A DNA stretch of 64,000 bases from Candidatus Mediterraneibacter intestinipullorum (GTDB taxonomy: Bacteria > Bacillota > Clostridia > Lachnospirales > Lachnospiraceae). Below the pieces are notes generated by a model that was given only the letters and a program-made list of their open reading frames with translations, did no database searches and had not been told where the DNA came from. Positions 1 to 10,218 of this stretch are shown one piece after another. How positions within the stretch are numbered: position 1 is the first letter of the stretch; each line of letters begins with the position of its first letter. A program made the position numbers and the translations under genes. The stretch covers positions 1 through 64,000 of the forward strand of contig DWYM01000019.1 of NCBI GenBank assembly GCA_019118665.1, in the 5' to 3' direction.

Positions 1-1322
1 AGAGAGCGGATCTCGAAGATGCGGTATATAAGACAAAGAAGGAAAAATATAAGGCGGTCGTGGAAGAAGTGAAGAGGGCTCACGCCACGGGACAGCCTGT
101 GCTTGTCGGTACGATCACGATCGAGGTTTCAGAGCTCTTAAGCGGCATGCTGAAAAAGGAAGGCATCAAACACAACGTGCTGAACGCGAAATACCATGAG
201 CAGGAAGCAGCCATCGTTGCTGACGCCGGACTTCACGGCGCGGTCACGATCGCGACAAACATGGCGGGACGTGGTACGGATATCAAGCTGGACGATGACG
301 CCAGGGCGGCAGGAGGACTGAAGATCATCGGTACAGAGCGCCATGAGTCCAGACGTATCGACAATCAGCTCCGCGGGCGTTCCGGACGTCAGGGAGATCC
401 GGGGGAATCCCGCTTCTATATTTCGCTTGAGGACGACCTGCTCAGACTGTTCGGCTCCGAGCGCCTGATGGGAGTGTTTAATGCCCTTGGAGTCGGCGAT
501 GGGGAGCAGATCGAGCATAAGATGCTTTCCAACGCGATCGAGACCGCGCAGAAGAAACTGGAGATCAACAACTTCGGAATCCGCAAGAACCTCCTGGAGT
601 ATGACCAGGTCATGAATGAGCAGAGGGAGATCATTTACGGAGAGAGACGCCGTGTGCTTGACGGTGAGAGTATGCGTGATACGATCTACAACATGATCAC
701 AGAGTATGTGGAAAATACCACGGACCGTTTCGCTTCGCCGGAGGCAGATGCGGAAGGGTGGGATATCAAAGGTCTGGACGTGAATCTCCACAGTGTGATC
801 CCCATGATGGAACTCCCATCCGCTGAGGAGTGCCAGGATATGCGTCAGAAAGAGCTGAAGCATCTTTTAAAAGAGCGCGCTGTGAAAGCGTATGAGGCGA
901 AAGAGGCAGAGTTCCCGGAGGCAGAACAGATCCGTGAGATCGAGCGAGTCGTCCTTTTAAAGGTCATTGACGCAAGGTGGATGGATCACATCGATGATAT
1001 GGATCAGCTCCGCCAGGGCATCGGTCTCCAGGCTTACGGACAGAGAGATCCGCTGGTAGAGTACAAGATGACAGGATATAACATGTTCGGAGAGATGACG
1101 GACATGATCGCGGAGACAACAATCCGTACCCTGTTCAATATCCGTGTTGAGCAGAAGGTAGAGAGAGAGGAAGTCGCGAAGGTGACCGGCACGAACAAGG
1201 ATGATACTTCAGTGCGCGCGCCGAAGAAACGTGAGGATAAGAAAGTCTATCCGAATGACCCATGCCCATGCGGAAGCGGAAAGAAGTACAAACAGTGCTG
1301 CGGCAGGAAGAAGATCGGGTAA
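1..1322 (+). CDS. secA: Preprotein translocase subunit SecA, C-terminal part (5' end outside window)
   Basis: Frame open from window start (RADLEDAVYKTKKEKYKAVVEE...); ATNMAGRGTDIKL, GRSGRQGDPGESRFYISLEDDL and C-terminal zinc motif CPCGSGKKYKQCCG. Confidence 0.97.
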   Translation, partial: RADLEDAVYKTKKEKYKAVVEEVKRAHATGQPVLVGTITIEVSELLSGMLKKEGIKHNVLNAKYHEQEAAIVADAGLHGAVTIATNMAGRGTDIKLDDDARAAGGLKIIGTERHESRRIDNQLRGRSGRQGDPGESRFYISLEDDLLRLFGSERLMGVFNALGVGDGEQIEHKMLSNAIETAQKKLEINNFGIRKNLLEYDQVMNEQREIIYGERRRVLDGESMRDTIYNMITEYVENTTDRFASPEADAEGWDIKGLDVNLHSVIPMMELPSAEECQDMRQKELKHLLKERAVKAYEAKEAEFPEAEQIREIERVVLLKVIDARWMDHIDDMDQLRQGIGLQAYGQRDPLVEYKMTGYNMFGEMTDMIAETTIRTLFNIRVEQKVEREEVAKVTGTNKDDTSVRAPKKREDKKVYPNDPCPCGSGKKYKQCCGRKKIG

Positions 1323-1358
1323 AAACAAAATTAAAAATAAATGAAAGAGGTGAATAAG

Positions 1359-2478
1359 GTGGTTTTATTAGATGAATTGAAGTCAAGACTGACAGCCTAT
1401 GAAGAGCCGCTGAAAGATCTGAGGGATTCACTTTGACCTGGCGTCAAAGAAATTAAGAGTGGAAGAACTCCAGAAACGCCTGGAGGAGCCCGGGTTCTGG
1501 GACGACCCGGAAACATCCCAGCAGGTGATGAAGGAATTAAAAGGGCTTCAGGACTCGGTCAAAGAGATAGAGAAGCTGTATTCTGATCATGAAGATATGC
1601 TCCTTCTCATTGAGATGAGCGAGGAAGAAGCAGATGAGGATACCGTACAGGAAATCGAAGAGGGACTGAATGTTTTCGAGGAGAAATTTGAAGAGCTTCG
1701 CATCAGCACTCTGCTGACCGGACCCTATGACAGGGACAATGCGATCGTGACGCTCCACGCCGGGGCAGGAGGCACAGAATCCTGTGACTGGGCAGGTATG
1801 CTGTACCGCATGTACACCCGGTGGGCTGAGAAAAAGGGCTATGATGTGGAAGTCCTTGACTATCTGGAAGGAGATGTCGCAGGCATCAAGGGTGTGACTT
1901 TTGAAGTAAAGGGAGAGAATGCCTATGGGTATCTGCGGTCGGAAAAGGGAGTACACCGCCTTGTCCGCATCTCGCCTTTTAACGCGGCAGGCAAACGCCA
2001 GACATCGTTTGCATCCTGCGATGTGATACCGGATATCGAGGAAGATATTGATATCGAGATCAATGATGACGATCTGAAGATCGACACATATCGTTCCAGT
2101 GGAGCGGGCGGACAGCATATCAACAAGACTTCGTCCGCAGTGCGCATCACCCATCTCCCGACAGGGATCGTGGTACAGTGTCAGAATGAGCGTTCACAGC
2201 ACATGAACAAGGATAAGGCAATGCAGATGTTAAAGTCCAAGCTGTATCTGATGAAACAGCAGGAACAGGCTGAAAAAATGTCTGATATCCGCGGTGAAGT
2301 GCGGGATATCAATTTTGGCAGTCAGATCCGGTCCTATGTGATGCAGCCTTATACACTGGTAAAAGACCACAGGACAAATGCAGAGGTAAGCAATGTAAAC
2401 GGAGTCATGGATGGAAATATCGATCCGTTTATCAACGCGTATCTGAGCGCAAACACACAGCAGGCGCCCGAGCAGTAA
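1359..2478 (+). CDS. prfB: Peptide chain release factor 2, expressed via programmed +1 frameshift at CTT TGA C (1431-1437)
   Basis: GTG at 1359 encodes VLLDELKSRLTAYEEPLKDLRDSL then TGA (1434-1436); +1 frame continues DLASKKLRVEELQKRLEEPGFWDDP...; GGQHINKTSSAVRITH motif. Confidence 0.95.
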
Positions 2479-2531
2479 GCCGGGAGCCTGTTTCGGCTAC
2501 TATCAAACAAAGAACAGAAAGGAAGAGAGCA

Positions 2532-3749
2532 ATGGTAAATATAGCAGTAATGGGATATGGTACAGTAGGATCAGGAGTGGTGGAAGTGATCAACACCAAC
2601 GTCGACATCATCAACCAGCGGGCAGGGGATGAGATCAATATAAAATATGTGCTCGATCTCAGGGATTTTCCCGGAGATCCGGTCCAGGAAAAGATCGTTC
2701 ACGACGTAGATGAGATCATCAATGACCCGGAGATCCGGATCGTGGTCGAGGTTATGGGAGGGATCGAGCCCGCATACACTTTTGTGAAAAAGTGTCTGGA
2801 AGCCGGCAAGAGTGTTGTCACATCCAATAAAGCCCTCGTTGCGAAACATGGGGCAGAGCTGCTTTCCATTGCAAGAGAAAGAGAGCTGAACTTCCTTTTT
2901 GAGGCGAGCGTGGGCGGCGGGATTCCTATCATCCGTGCCCTGAATTCCAGTCTGACAGCCGACAGGATCGAGGAGATCACAGGTATCCTGAACGGAACGA
3001 CAAATTATATGCTCACCAAGATGTTCTATGAAGGCGCCGACTATGACGAGGTGCTCAAAGAGGCGCAGGACAATGGTTACGCGGAACGCAATCCGGAGGC
3101 TGATGTGGAAGGATATGACGCATGCCGGAAGATCGCCATCCTCTCTTCCCTGATTTCCGGCCAGCAGGTGGATTTTGAAGATATCTATACGGAGGGGATC
3201 ACCAGGATCACTAAGGAGGATATGCTGTATGCCAAAAAGATGGGCATGGCCATCAAGCTGCTGGCATCCAGCAAACGTCACGGTGACCACCTTCACGCCA
3301 TCGTAGCTCCGGCTCTTCTGCGCAAGGGGCATCCGCTCTGCAGTGTGGACGGTGTGTTCAACGCGGTGTTTGTCCACGGAAATGTACTGGGGGACGCAAT
3401 GTTCTACGGAAGCGGCGCGGGCAAGCTTCCCACAGCAAGCGCGGTCGTTGCGGATGTTGTGGACGCGGCAAAGCATCTCCACAGAAATATCATGACCATG
3501 TGGAAGAGCGAGAAGCTGGAACTTCTTCCGATCGAAGATACGGTCAGGACCTTCCTTGTCCGTATGTCCGGTGACGCGGACGCGCGCCGCGGGGAAGTGG
3601 AAAAACTGTTCGGTGATGTACAGATCATCCAGGTGGACGGCCTTGACGGTGAATTCGGCTTTGTGACCCCGGAGATGACAGAGGGCGAATATGCTCGGAA
3701 AGCGGCGGAGGCAGAGGGAATCCTGCACATGATCCGCATTGAGGAATAG
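2532..3749 (+). CDS. hom: Homoserine dehydrogenase (with ACT domain)
   Basis: MVNIAVMGYGTVGSGVVEVI; VVTSNKALVAKHG; ILNGTTNYMLTKM. Confidence 0.95.
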   Translation: MVNIAVMGYGTVGSGVVEVINTNVDIINQRAGDEINIKYVLDLRDFPGDPVQEKIVHDVDEIINDPEIRIVVEVMGGIEPAYTFVKKCLEAGKSVVTSNKALVAKHGAELLSIARERELNFLFEASVGGGIPIIRALNSSLTADRIEEITGILNGTTNYMLTKMFYEGADYDEVLKEAQDNGYAERNPEADVEGYDACRKIAILSSLISGQQVDFEDIYTEGITRITKEDMLYAKKMGMAIKLLASSKRHGDHLHAIVAPALLRKGHPLCSVDGVFNAVFVHGNVLGDAMFYGSGAGKLPTASAVVADVVDAAKHLHRNIMTMWKSEKLELLPIEDTVRTFLVRMSGDADARRGEVEKLFGDVQIIQVDGLDGEFGFVTPEMTEGEYARKAAEAEGILHMIRIEE

Positions 3750-3825
3750 ATCAAACACAGGCCGCAGAGGATGGCGGCAATGGATCCAGCAGGCAGGACG
3801 TACTGACAGGGAGGGTGTACTGAAA

Positions 3826-5028
3826 ATGAAATATATCGTGATCTTGTGCGATGGGATGGCGGATGAACCGCTGGAAGGGTTAGGCGGCAAAACTCCGCTG
3901 GAAGCTGCACAGACAAAAAATATGGACCGTCTGGCTGAAAAAGCAGAGATCGGAATGGTATGCACTGTGCCGGAGGACATGGCTCCGGGAAGCGACACGG
4001 CGAACCTGTCAGTGATCGGTTATGATCCGAAAAAATATTATTCCGGGCGTTCTCCCCTGGAGGCTCTGAGCATCGGGGCGGAAATGGACGAGAAGGACGT
4101 GTCCTTCCGCTGCAACCTTGTCACTTTGACAGAGGAGCAGGACAGATATGAAGACCGGGTGATCCTGGATCACAGCTCGGGGGAAATTTCCACAAAGGAG
4201 GCTGCCGATCTGCTGGAAGCGCTCAGAGAAGGCCTGAAGCGGGAAGGGTATACTTTCTACGCGGGCACCAGTTACCGGCATCTTCTCATCCAGAAAGAGG
4301 GAAAAGTGGTCGATCTGACCGCGCCTCATGATATCCTTACAAAACGGATCGGGGAATATCTGCCGGAAGACCCGGTGCTCCGCGATATGGTGGTCAGAAG
4401 CTACGATATCTTAAAAGATCATCCCATCAACGTGCGGCGCCGAAAAGAAGGTAAGAATCCAGCCAATTCCGCCTGGTTCTGGGGAGCGGGCACGCGCCCG
4501 GCGCTGACTTCCTTTGAAGAGAAAAACGGTGTGAAGGGCGCCATGATCTCAGCGGTCGATCTGCTGAAAGGGATCGCAGTGGGAGCCGGGATGCACAATG
4601 TCATTGTGGAGGGCGCGAACGGCGGACTTCACACGAATTATGCGGGTAAGGCGCATGCCGCAGTAAAAGCCCTGACAGAAGACGGCTATGATTTTGTGTA
4701 TGTACATATTGAAGCTGCCGATGAAATGGGACATCAGGGAAGCGCAGAGGATAAGATAAGGGCCATTGAATACATCGATGATCAGGTGATCGGACCAGTG
4801 GCGGAGGCGCTCCGGGCAGCGGGAGCTGATTTCAGGATGCTGATCCTGCCGGACCATCCCACTCCTGTAAGAGTGCGCACCCACACAGCCGATCCTGTAC
4901 CGTATCTGCTGTATGACAGTACAAGGCCAGCGGAAGGATGCAGCACATACTGCGAAAAAACAGGACAGGAGAGTGGGAGGCTCCTGGAAGAAGGATATCG
5001 GCTTATAGATTACCTTCTGGAAAAATAA
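3826..5028 (+). CDS. Cofactor-independent phosphoglycerate mutase, archaeal ApgM type
   Basis: MKYIVILCDGMADEPLEGLGGKTPLEAAQTKNMD; PGSDTANLSVIGYDP; HIEAADEMGHQG. Start chosen at ATG 3826. Confidence 0.9.
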   Translation: MKYIVILCDGMADEPLEGLGGKTPLEAAQTKNMDRLAEKAEIGMVCTVPEDMAPGSDTANLSVIGYDPKKYYSGRSPLEALSIGAEMDEKDVSFRCNLVTLTEEQDRYEDRVILDHSSGEISTKEAADLLEALREGLKREGYTFYAGTSYRHLLIQKEGKVVDLTAPHDILTKRIGEYLPEDPVLRDMVVRSYDILKDHPINVRRRKEGKNPANSAWFWGAGTRPALTSFEEKNGVKGAMISAVDLLKGIAVGAGMHNVIVEGANGGLHTNYAGKAHAAVKALTEDGYDFVYVHIEAADEMGHQGSAEDKIRAIEYIDDQVIGPVAEALRAAGADFRMLILPDHPTPVRVRTHTADPVPYLLYDSTRPAEGCSTYCEKTGQESGRLLEEGYRLIDYLLEK

Positions 5029-5510
5029 ATCTGAATTTATTTCAGGAACTGCCTGCACATCAAGCGCCCGAAAACCGCCGGTTATTTCAGGACATATTCG
5101 CGGCGGGCGGAAATGTGGCTCAGGTTCCGGTTCCACAATTTGGGAAAGACATAAAAGGAATGGAGTGCGGCTAATCCTTTAAGTCTTTCCATCAAATTGC
5201 TCCAAGTCACCGCCGCCACATCCCCGTCCGCTGCGAAAGACACTTGAAATAGGGCGGTTTTCTAAGTTCCTCCGAATTTGACGAGAGATCTCCGACTTGA
5301 GCAAAACCAGAAAACAGCGGAGCACCTTTTCGAACGTCTTTCAGCGCGGGGGTATGGCTGGCTGAGGTGACTTCGGATTTTTTAGTTTTACTTTCCTCGT
5401 GGAGCGGAGCTGAAGCCAGCCATACCCCCGCGCTGAATACGTCTTAGATATTACGTTCCGAGGATTTCGGACGCTTTGATTAAGTCAAAGATCTCCGGCA
5501 AATACAGATT
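5027..5510. repeat. Interspersed nested-palindromic repeat element, copy A
   Basis: Imperfect terminal inverted repeats (AAATCTGAATTT / AATACAGATT); long imperfect inverted arms (TTCGCGGCGGGCGGAAATGTGGC...GGGAAAGACATAAAAGGAATGG vs complement of 5180-5250); perfect 24-bp stem TTCAGCGCGGGGGTATGGCTGGCT 5340-5363 / 5414-5437. Homologous to 22067-22513. Confidence 0.85.
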
Positions 5511-5836
5511 CAGAACACGAACTGCACCAGCAGCATGTAGCATATCGTCCCTCCTGCGATCGACAGCAGCATCTGACGTTTCCACAGATGGAGGACAATG
5601 ACAAGCACAATGGCGATCAGTTCGGGGACGCCGCGGCTGCCTGTGAAAAGGCTTACGTTTTTCAGGCAGTAGATGATAAGAAGTCCAAAGACTGCCGGGG
5701 GAAGGGCTTTTCCCAGGTACTGGATATATTTTGGCGTCGGCCTGCCTGCCGGAAATATGAGGAAGGGCAGGAAACGGGTCAGCATGGTGGCCAGGACCAC
5801 CATCGCAACGGTTATGATCTGCTGGGTCAGCGTCAT
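5510..5836 (-). CDS. azlD: AzlD family branched-chain amino acid transport protein
   Basis: [59 protein letters not shown]; overlaps the 3' end of azlC. Confidence 0.88.
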   Translation of the reverse strand: MTLTQQIITVAMVVLATMLTRFLPFLIFPAGRPTPKYIQYLGKALPPAVFGLLIIYCLKNVSLFTGSRGVPELIAIVLVIVLHLWKRQMLLSIAGGTICYMLLVQFVF

Positions 5837-6660
5837 GACTGCTCACCACCTTTCCCGGTTTTTTTGCCATCGTTTGATATGTGCCCTGTATCCGCGTGGG
5901 ATGCTTTGCTTCCGGGCAGCGCCGGGCCGGATGCCGGACCTTTGATCCGCTTTTCGAGAGGAGATCTGATCATGGTGAGAACGGCCGGGATCACCAGCAT
6001 TGACGGTATGATGAAATTATCTGCTCCGAACGCGGTCAGGCAGAGCAGGGAGAGGGCAAGACCGAGAAGAGAACTCACATGGTTTTTCTCCGTCAGCCAC
6101 AGTTCAAGGAAGATCACCACAAACATGGCGGTCATCACAAAATCCAGCCCCTCCGTGTCAAAATGGATCAGAGAGCCGAAGATACCGCCCAGGGTGGAGC
6201 CTGAAAACCAGTAAAAGTGGTTCAGCATGGTCACAAAGAACATAAACCAGCCCTTATCAACGTCCCTGGGGATGCTGGCAGTGTAGTTGATGGAGAAGCT
6301 CTCGTCACACATGCCGTAGATAAGGTAAAAAGACCGTCATCCGTAGCCCCGGTATTTTTCCAGCATGGAGATGCCGTAGAACAGATGCCGGGCATTGATC
6401 ATGAGGGCCATGGCAAATGCCTGCAAGGGATTGAACGCCCCAAGCAGGAGATTCACGGTTACAAATTCTATGCTCCCTGCAAAGATCGTGATGCTCATGA
6501 GCATAGGGTAAATAAAAGAAAATCCCGACACATTCATATAAATGCCATATGTGAGTCCCAGAAACCAGAAGCCGGCAAAAATGGGGAGCGTGTGGGGAAA
6601 GGCCGCGCGAAAAGCGCGGAGTATCTCTCTTCGTCTTTCAATCTCTGCAATGGTGAGCCG
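5833..6660 (-). pseudogene. azlC: AzlC family branched-chain amino acid permease: in-frame TGA at 6337-6339 and no recognisable start
   Basis: REILRAFRAAFPHTLPIFAGFWFLGLTYGIYM...ISMLEKYRGYG*RSFYLIYGMCDESFSINYTASIPRD...; both halves in one frame, separated only by TGA; the 5' end runs into amylase sequence. Confidence 0.8.
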
Positions 6661-7944
6661 GAGAAGAATGGGCCGGATGTCCTGCCCTGGCAGACAGGCC
6701 CGGTGACAAATAAGGAAAAATATGGGGGAGATCTGGAAGGGATCTGCAGCAGGCTTTCCTATCTTGCAGAGCTTGGGATCACAGGGATTTATCTCACGCC
6801 CATCATGGAGGCGGAGACGAACCATAAATATGACACCACAGACTATACGAAGATCGATCCTTCTTTTGGTGATGAGGCTGCCATGAAAAGGCTTGTGTCC
6901 GAGGCGCATGAGAAGGGGATCCGGGTGATGGTGGACGCTGTGTTCAATCACTGCGGAAGGAAGTTCGCACCCTGGCTGGATGTGCAGGAAAAGGGGCGGG
7001 ATTCAGAATATGCGGACTGGTTTATGGTACAGGACTGGTCCGATATCAGCAAGCATGAAAATACGAGAGACGGAAGGTTCTATTCATTTGCTTTTTCAGA
7101 CCGGATGCCAAAGCTGAATACAAATAATGAAGATGTGATCCGCTATTTCATCGGGGTGTGCGAAGGATGGATCCGGAAGTATGACATTGACGGTATCCGT
7201 TTTGACGTAGGAAATGAGGTGTCCCACCGGTTCCTAAAGAAAATGAGGGAGCGGTTAAAGCGTCTTGCTCCGGACATCTATCTTCTGGGCGAGATCTGGC
7301 ATGACGCGAGCCAGTGGCTGGCGGGAGATGAGTATGACTCTGTCATGAACTATCCGCTCATGAGCGGCATTCATGATTATTTTCTGGATGGCTCTGTGGA
7401 TAAAAATGAATTTGAATATATGGTGAACCGCTGCTATACAATGTATATGCAGCAGAACAACAATGTACTTTTTAATCTGCTGGATTCCCATGACACAGAG
7501 CGGTTGATGAACCGTTTCCATGACCTGGATATTTTTTATCAGCAGCTTGCTGTCCTCTTCACCCTGCCGGGAAGCACCTGTATTTATTATGGTACGGAGA
7601 TCGCCATGGAAGGCGGATTTGACCCCGACTGCCGTCGCTGTATGCCATGGAGTGAGATCGAGGCGGGAAAGTACCGGGAACGGATCAGGCAGATGCAGTC
7701 CCTGATCCATATGCGCAAGTCAGAGGAGGCGTGCCGGAGCCTGCATTTCTATTTCCCGAACACAATTGAGAACAGGCGGTGCATAGAATATATCAAGCTG
7801 GACTCCTCAGGCAGGAAGATGGAGGTCCTGGTGAACTGTTCTGACGAAGACGTGCAGGCCGGGACGAGAGGGGAGATCCTGTTTGAGCGGAATTTCGCAG
7901 ATGGGGTCCTGAAGCCAAAAGGGACGCTGATCCGAAAGATATGA
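6640..7944 (+). pseudogene. GH13 alpha-amylase/neopullulanase-like gene lacking its 5' region (computed ORF begins at 6217 but 6217-~6640 is antisense azlC)
   Basis: Homology begins at CNGEPEKNGPDVLPWQTGPVTNKEKYGGDLEGI...; GIRFDVGNEV, LLGEIWHD and LLDSHDTER retained; N-terminal domain and first barrel strand (usual VVYQIFPDRF-like motif) absent. Confidence 0.7.
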
Positions 7945-7970
7945 TAACAGAGAGAAATGAGGACGAAAGT

Positions 7971-9644
7971 ATGACAGAGAAAAAGGAAAAGTGGTGGAAA
8001 AACGCGGTCATTTATCAGATCTATCCGAAGAGCTTTCAGGACTCGGATGGGGATGGGTTCGGCGATATCCGCGGTATCATCCAGAGGCTGGATCATCTGG
8101 AGGACCTGGGGATAGACGCGGTGTGGATTTCCCCTATGTACTGTTCCCCGCAGAATGACAATGGGTATGATATTTCCGATTACCAGGATATCGATCCCAT
8201 GTTCGGGACGCTTGCGGATATGGATGAATTGATCGCGGAAGCCGGAAAGAGGAATATCCGTATCATTATGGATCTGGTGCTCAATCACACTTCTGACGAA
8301 CACCGCTGGTTTCTGGAGGCAAAAAAAAGCAGGGACAATCCTTATCACGACTATTATGTATGGCGGGACGGCGAAGAGGGATCATACCCCAATGACATGA
8401 AAGCGGTCTTCGGCGGCCCGGCATGGGAATGGGTACCGGAAGTGAAACAGTATTATTTCCATCAATTCGCCCCGGAACAGCCGGACCTGAACTGGGAGAA
8501 CCCGAAGGTGCGGCGTGAGATCTATGATATGATCCTCTGGTGGATGGAGCGCGGAGCAGGAGGTTTCCGTCTGGATGTGATCGACCAGATTGCCAAAGAG
8601 CCGGATCAGGGCATCACGAACAACGGCCCCAGACTTCATGAATTTCTGAGGGAGTTGAGCCGAGAGACCTTCCAGAAAGGAGATCTGATCACTGTGGGGG
8701 AGGCCTGGGGAGCCACGCCTGAGATCGCGAGGAAATACAGCAATCCAGATGGCAGTGAATTCTCCATGGTATTCCAGTTTGAGCACATCGGGCTGGATCA
8801 GCAGCAGGGAAAGGAAAAATGGGATCTTGCGCCTCTTTCCCTGGTAAAACTGAAAGCATGTCTCGCAAAATGGCAGAATGAACTGTATCAAAATGGGTGG
8901 AACAGCCTGTTCTGGGACAATCATGACCTGCCCCGCATCGTGTCCCGCTGGGGCGATGACAGAAGATACCGCGCGGAATCCGCGAAGATGCTGGCAGCCG
9001 TGCTCCATGGGATGCAGGGCACCCCTTACATCTATCAGGGAGAAGAACTGGGCATGACAAATGTGGTGTTCCCGGACATCAGTGATTACCGGGATGTGGA
9101 GACCACCAATATGTATTATGAGAGACTGGAAGCGGGCTATGAGCGTGAGGACGTGATGCGGTCCATCTATGCCAAGAGCAGGGACAACGCCCGCACGCCC
9201 ATGCAGTGGAGCGGGGGAAAGAATGCCGGGTTTACAACAGGTACGCCGTGGATCTCTGTCAATCCCAATTATACGCAGATCAACGCAGAAGCAGAGAAGG
9301 AAAATCCCGATTCCGTATACCATTTCTATAAGAAGCTGGTGCATTTGCGAAAGGAATACCCGGTCTTCGCGGACGGAGAGTTCCGGCTCCTCCTGCCAGA
9401 GGACGAGAACATCTTTGCCTATACCCGGACAGATAAAGAGAGCCAGATGCTCGTATGCGCGAACTTTACCGGGAAGACAGTGAAGCATCCTCTGTCGGAT
9501 GAGTGGAAAGATGCAAAGATGCTGATCCATAATTACGCGGGAGAGATGGGAGAGGAGCTCAAGCCGTATGAGGCTGCGCTTCTGCTTAAAAGCCGGGCTG
9601 GTGATGACATCTGTGATATTATAGAAGGGAACAGGACATACTAA
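7971..9644 (+). CDS. GH13 alpha-glucosidase / oligo-1,6-glucosidase
   Basis: WWKNAVIYQIYPKSFQDSDGDGFGDIRGIIQRLDHLEDLGIDAVWISPMY; GGFRLDVID; FWDNHDLPR; PYIYQGEELGMTN. Confidence 0.92.
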   Translation: MTEKKEKWWKNAVIYQIYPKSFQDSDGDGFGDIRGIIQRLDHLEDLGIDAVWISPMYCSPQNDNGYDISDYQDIDPMFGTLADMDELIAEAGKRNIRIIMDLVLNHTSDEHRWFLEAKKSRDNPYHDYYVWRDGEEGSYPNDMKAVFGGPAWEWVPEVKQYYFHQFAPEQPDLNWENPKVRREIYDMILWWMERGAGGFRLDVIDQIAKEPDQGITNNGPRLHEFLRELSRETFQKGDLITVGEAWGATPEIARKYSNPDGSEFSMVFQFEHIGLDQQQGKEKWDLAPLSLVKLKACLAKWQNELYQNGWNSLFWDNHDLPRIVSRWGDDRRYRAESAKMLAAVLHGMQGTPYIYQGEELGMTNVVFPDISDYRDVETTNMYYERLEAGYEREDVMRSIYAKSRDNARTPMQWSGGKNAGFTTGTPWISVNPNYTQINAEAEKENPDSVYHFYKKLVHLRKEYPVFADGEFRLLLPEDENIFAYTRTDKESQMLVCANFTGKTVKHPLSDEWKDAKMLIHNYAGEMGEELKPYEAALLLKSRAGDDICDIIEGNRTY

Positions 9645-9672
9645 GACAAGTCTGTCTTTCAGGAGGGATCGC

Positions 9673-10218
9673 ATGAAGAAGATATTGTTTTTGATCATTG
9701 ATATGCAGAATGGATTTGTCAACGAGCATACGGAAGGGCTTGATAAGAAAATATTGGATTTCCAGGAGCAGGTCCGGGATAAGGTACTCACTGCCGGAAC
9801 CCGGTATGTCAATCATGAGCATACGGCGTGCTATGTGTTCGAAGGATGGAAATCCTGCATGAAAGGGACGGAGGAAGCAGAGGTCATCCCATCCCTCCTC
9901 CCTGTCATGGCCAGGGTGTTTGACAAAGACAAATACAGCTGCTGGAATGATGACATGAGGAAATTTATCCGGGAGCACGGAATCGAAAAGGTCTATTTTG
10001 CCGGAGTAAATACAGGATGCTGTGTGCTGCACAGCGTTCTTGACTGCTATAACGATCTGGTGGACTGTGCGGTCATAGAAAATCTCTGCGGCTCCACTTC
10101 CGGGAAGAGAGAGCATGAGGCGGCGCTGGACGTCCTGCGGAGCTGCATCACGGAAAGCCGGGTAATTTCATTAGAGCGGGCAGTGGAAGAGCTTAGGACA
10201 GGCGGCGTAAGAGCTTAG
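9673..10218 (+). CDS. Isochorismatase-family cysteine hydrolase
   Basis: ILFLIIDMQNGFV...; VYFAGVNTGCCVLHSVLDCYN (catalytic Cys context). Confidence 0.85.
   Translation: MKKILFLIIDMQNGFVNEHTEGLDKKILDFQEQVRDKVLTAGTRYVNHEHTACYVFEGWKSCMKGTEEAEVIPSLLPVMARVFDKDKYSCWNDDMRKFIREHGIEKVYFAGVNTGCCVLHSVLDCYNDLVDCAVIENLCGSTSGKREHEAALDVLRSCITESRVISLERAVEELRTGGVRA

Noticed and set aside
2571-3998. 475-aa minus-strand ORF
   Set aside because: Shadow ORF antisense to hom and the apgM-like gene.
5043-5174. ORF 4938-5174 extending into repeat copy A as a small protein
   Set aside because: Out-of-frame overlap with the apgM-like gene; no RBS; explained by the palindromic repeat.
6337-6339. Selenocysteine recoding of the azlC TGA
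   Set aside because: Position corresponds to Trp, not Cys/Sec, and AzlC is not a redox protein; a nonsense mutation is simpler.
6217-6640. N-terminal ~140 codons of the 575-aa plus-strand ORF as a real amylase domain
   Set aside because: Sequence is the complement of azlC; translation has no GH13 or CBM character.
8382-9812. 476-aa minus-strand ORF
   Set aside because: Shadow ORF antisense to the GH13 alpha-glucosidase.
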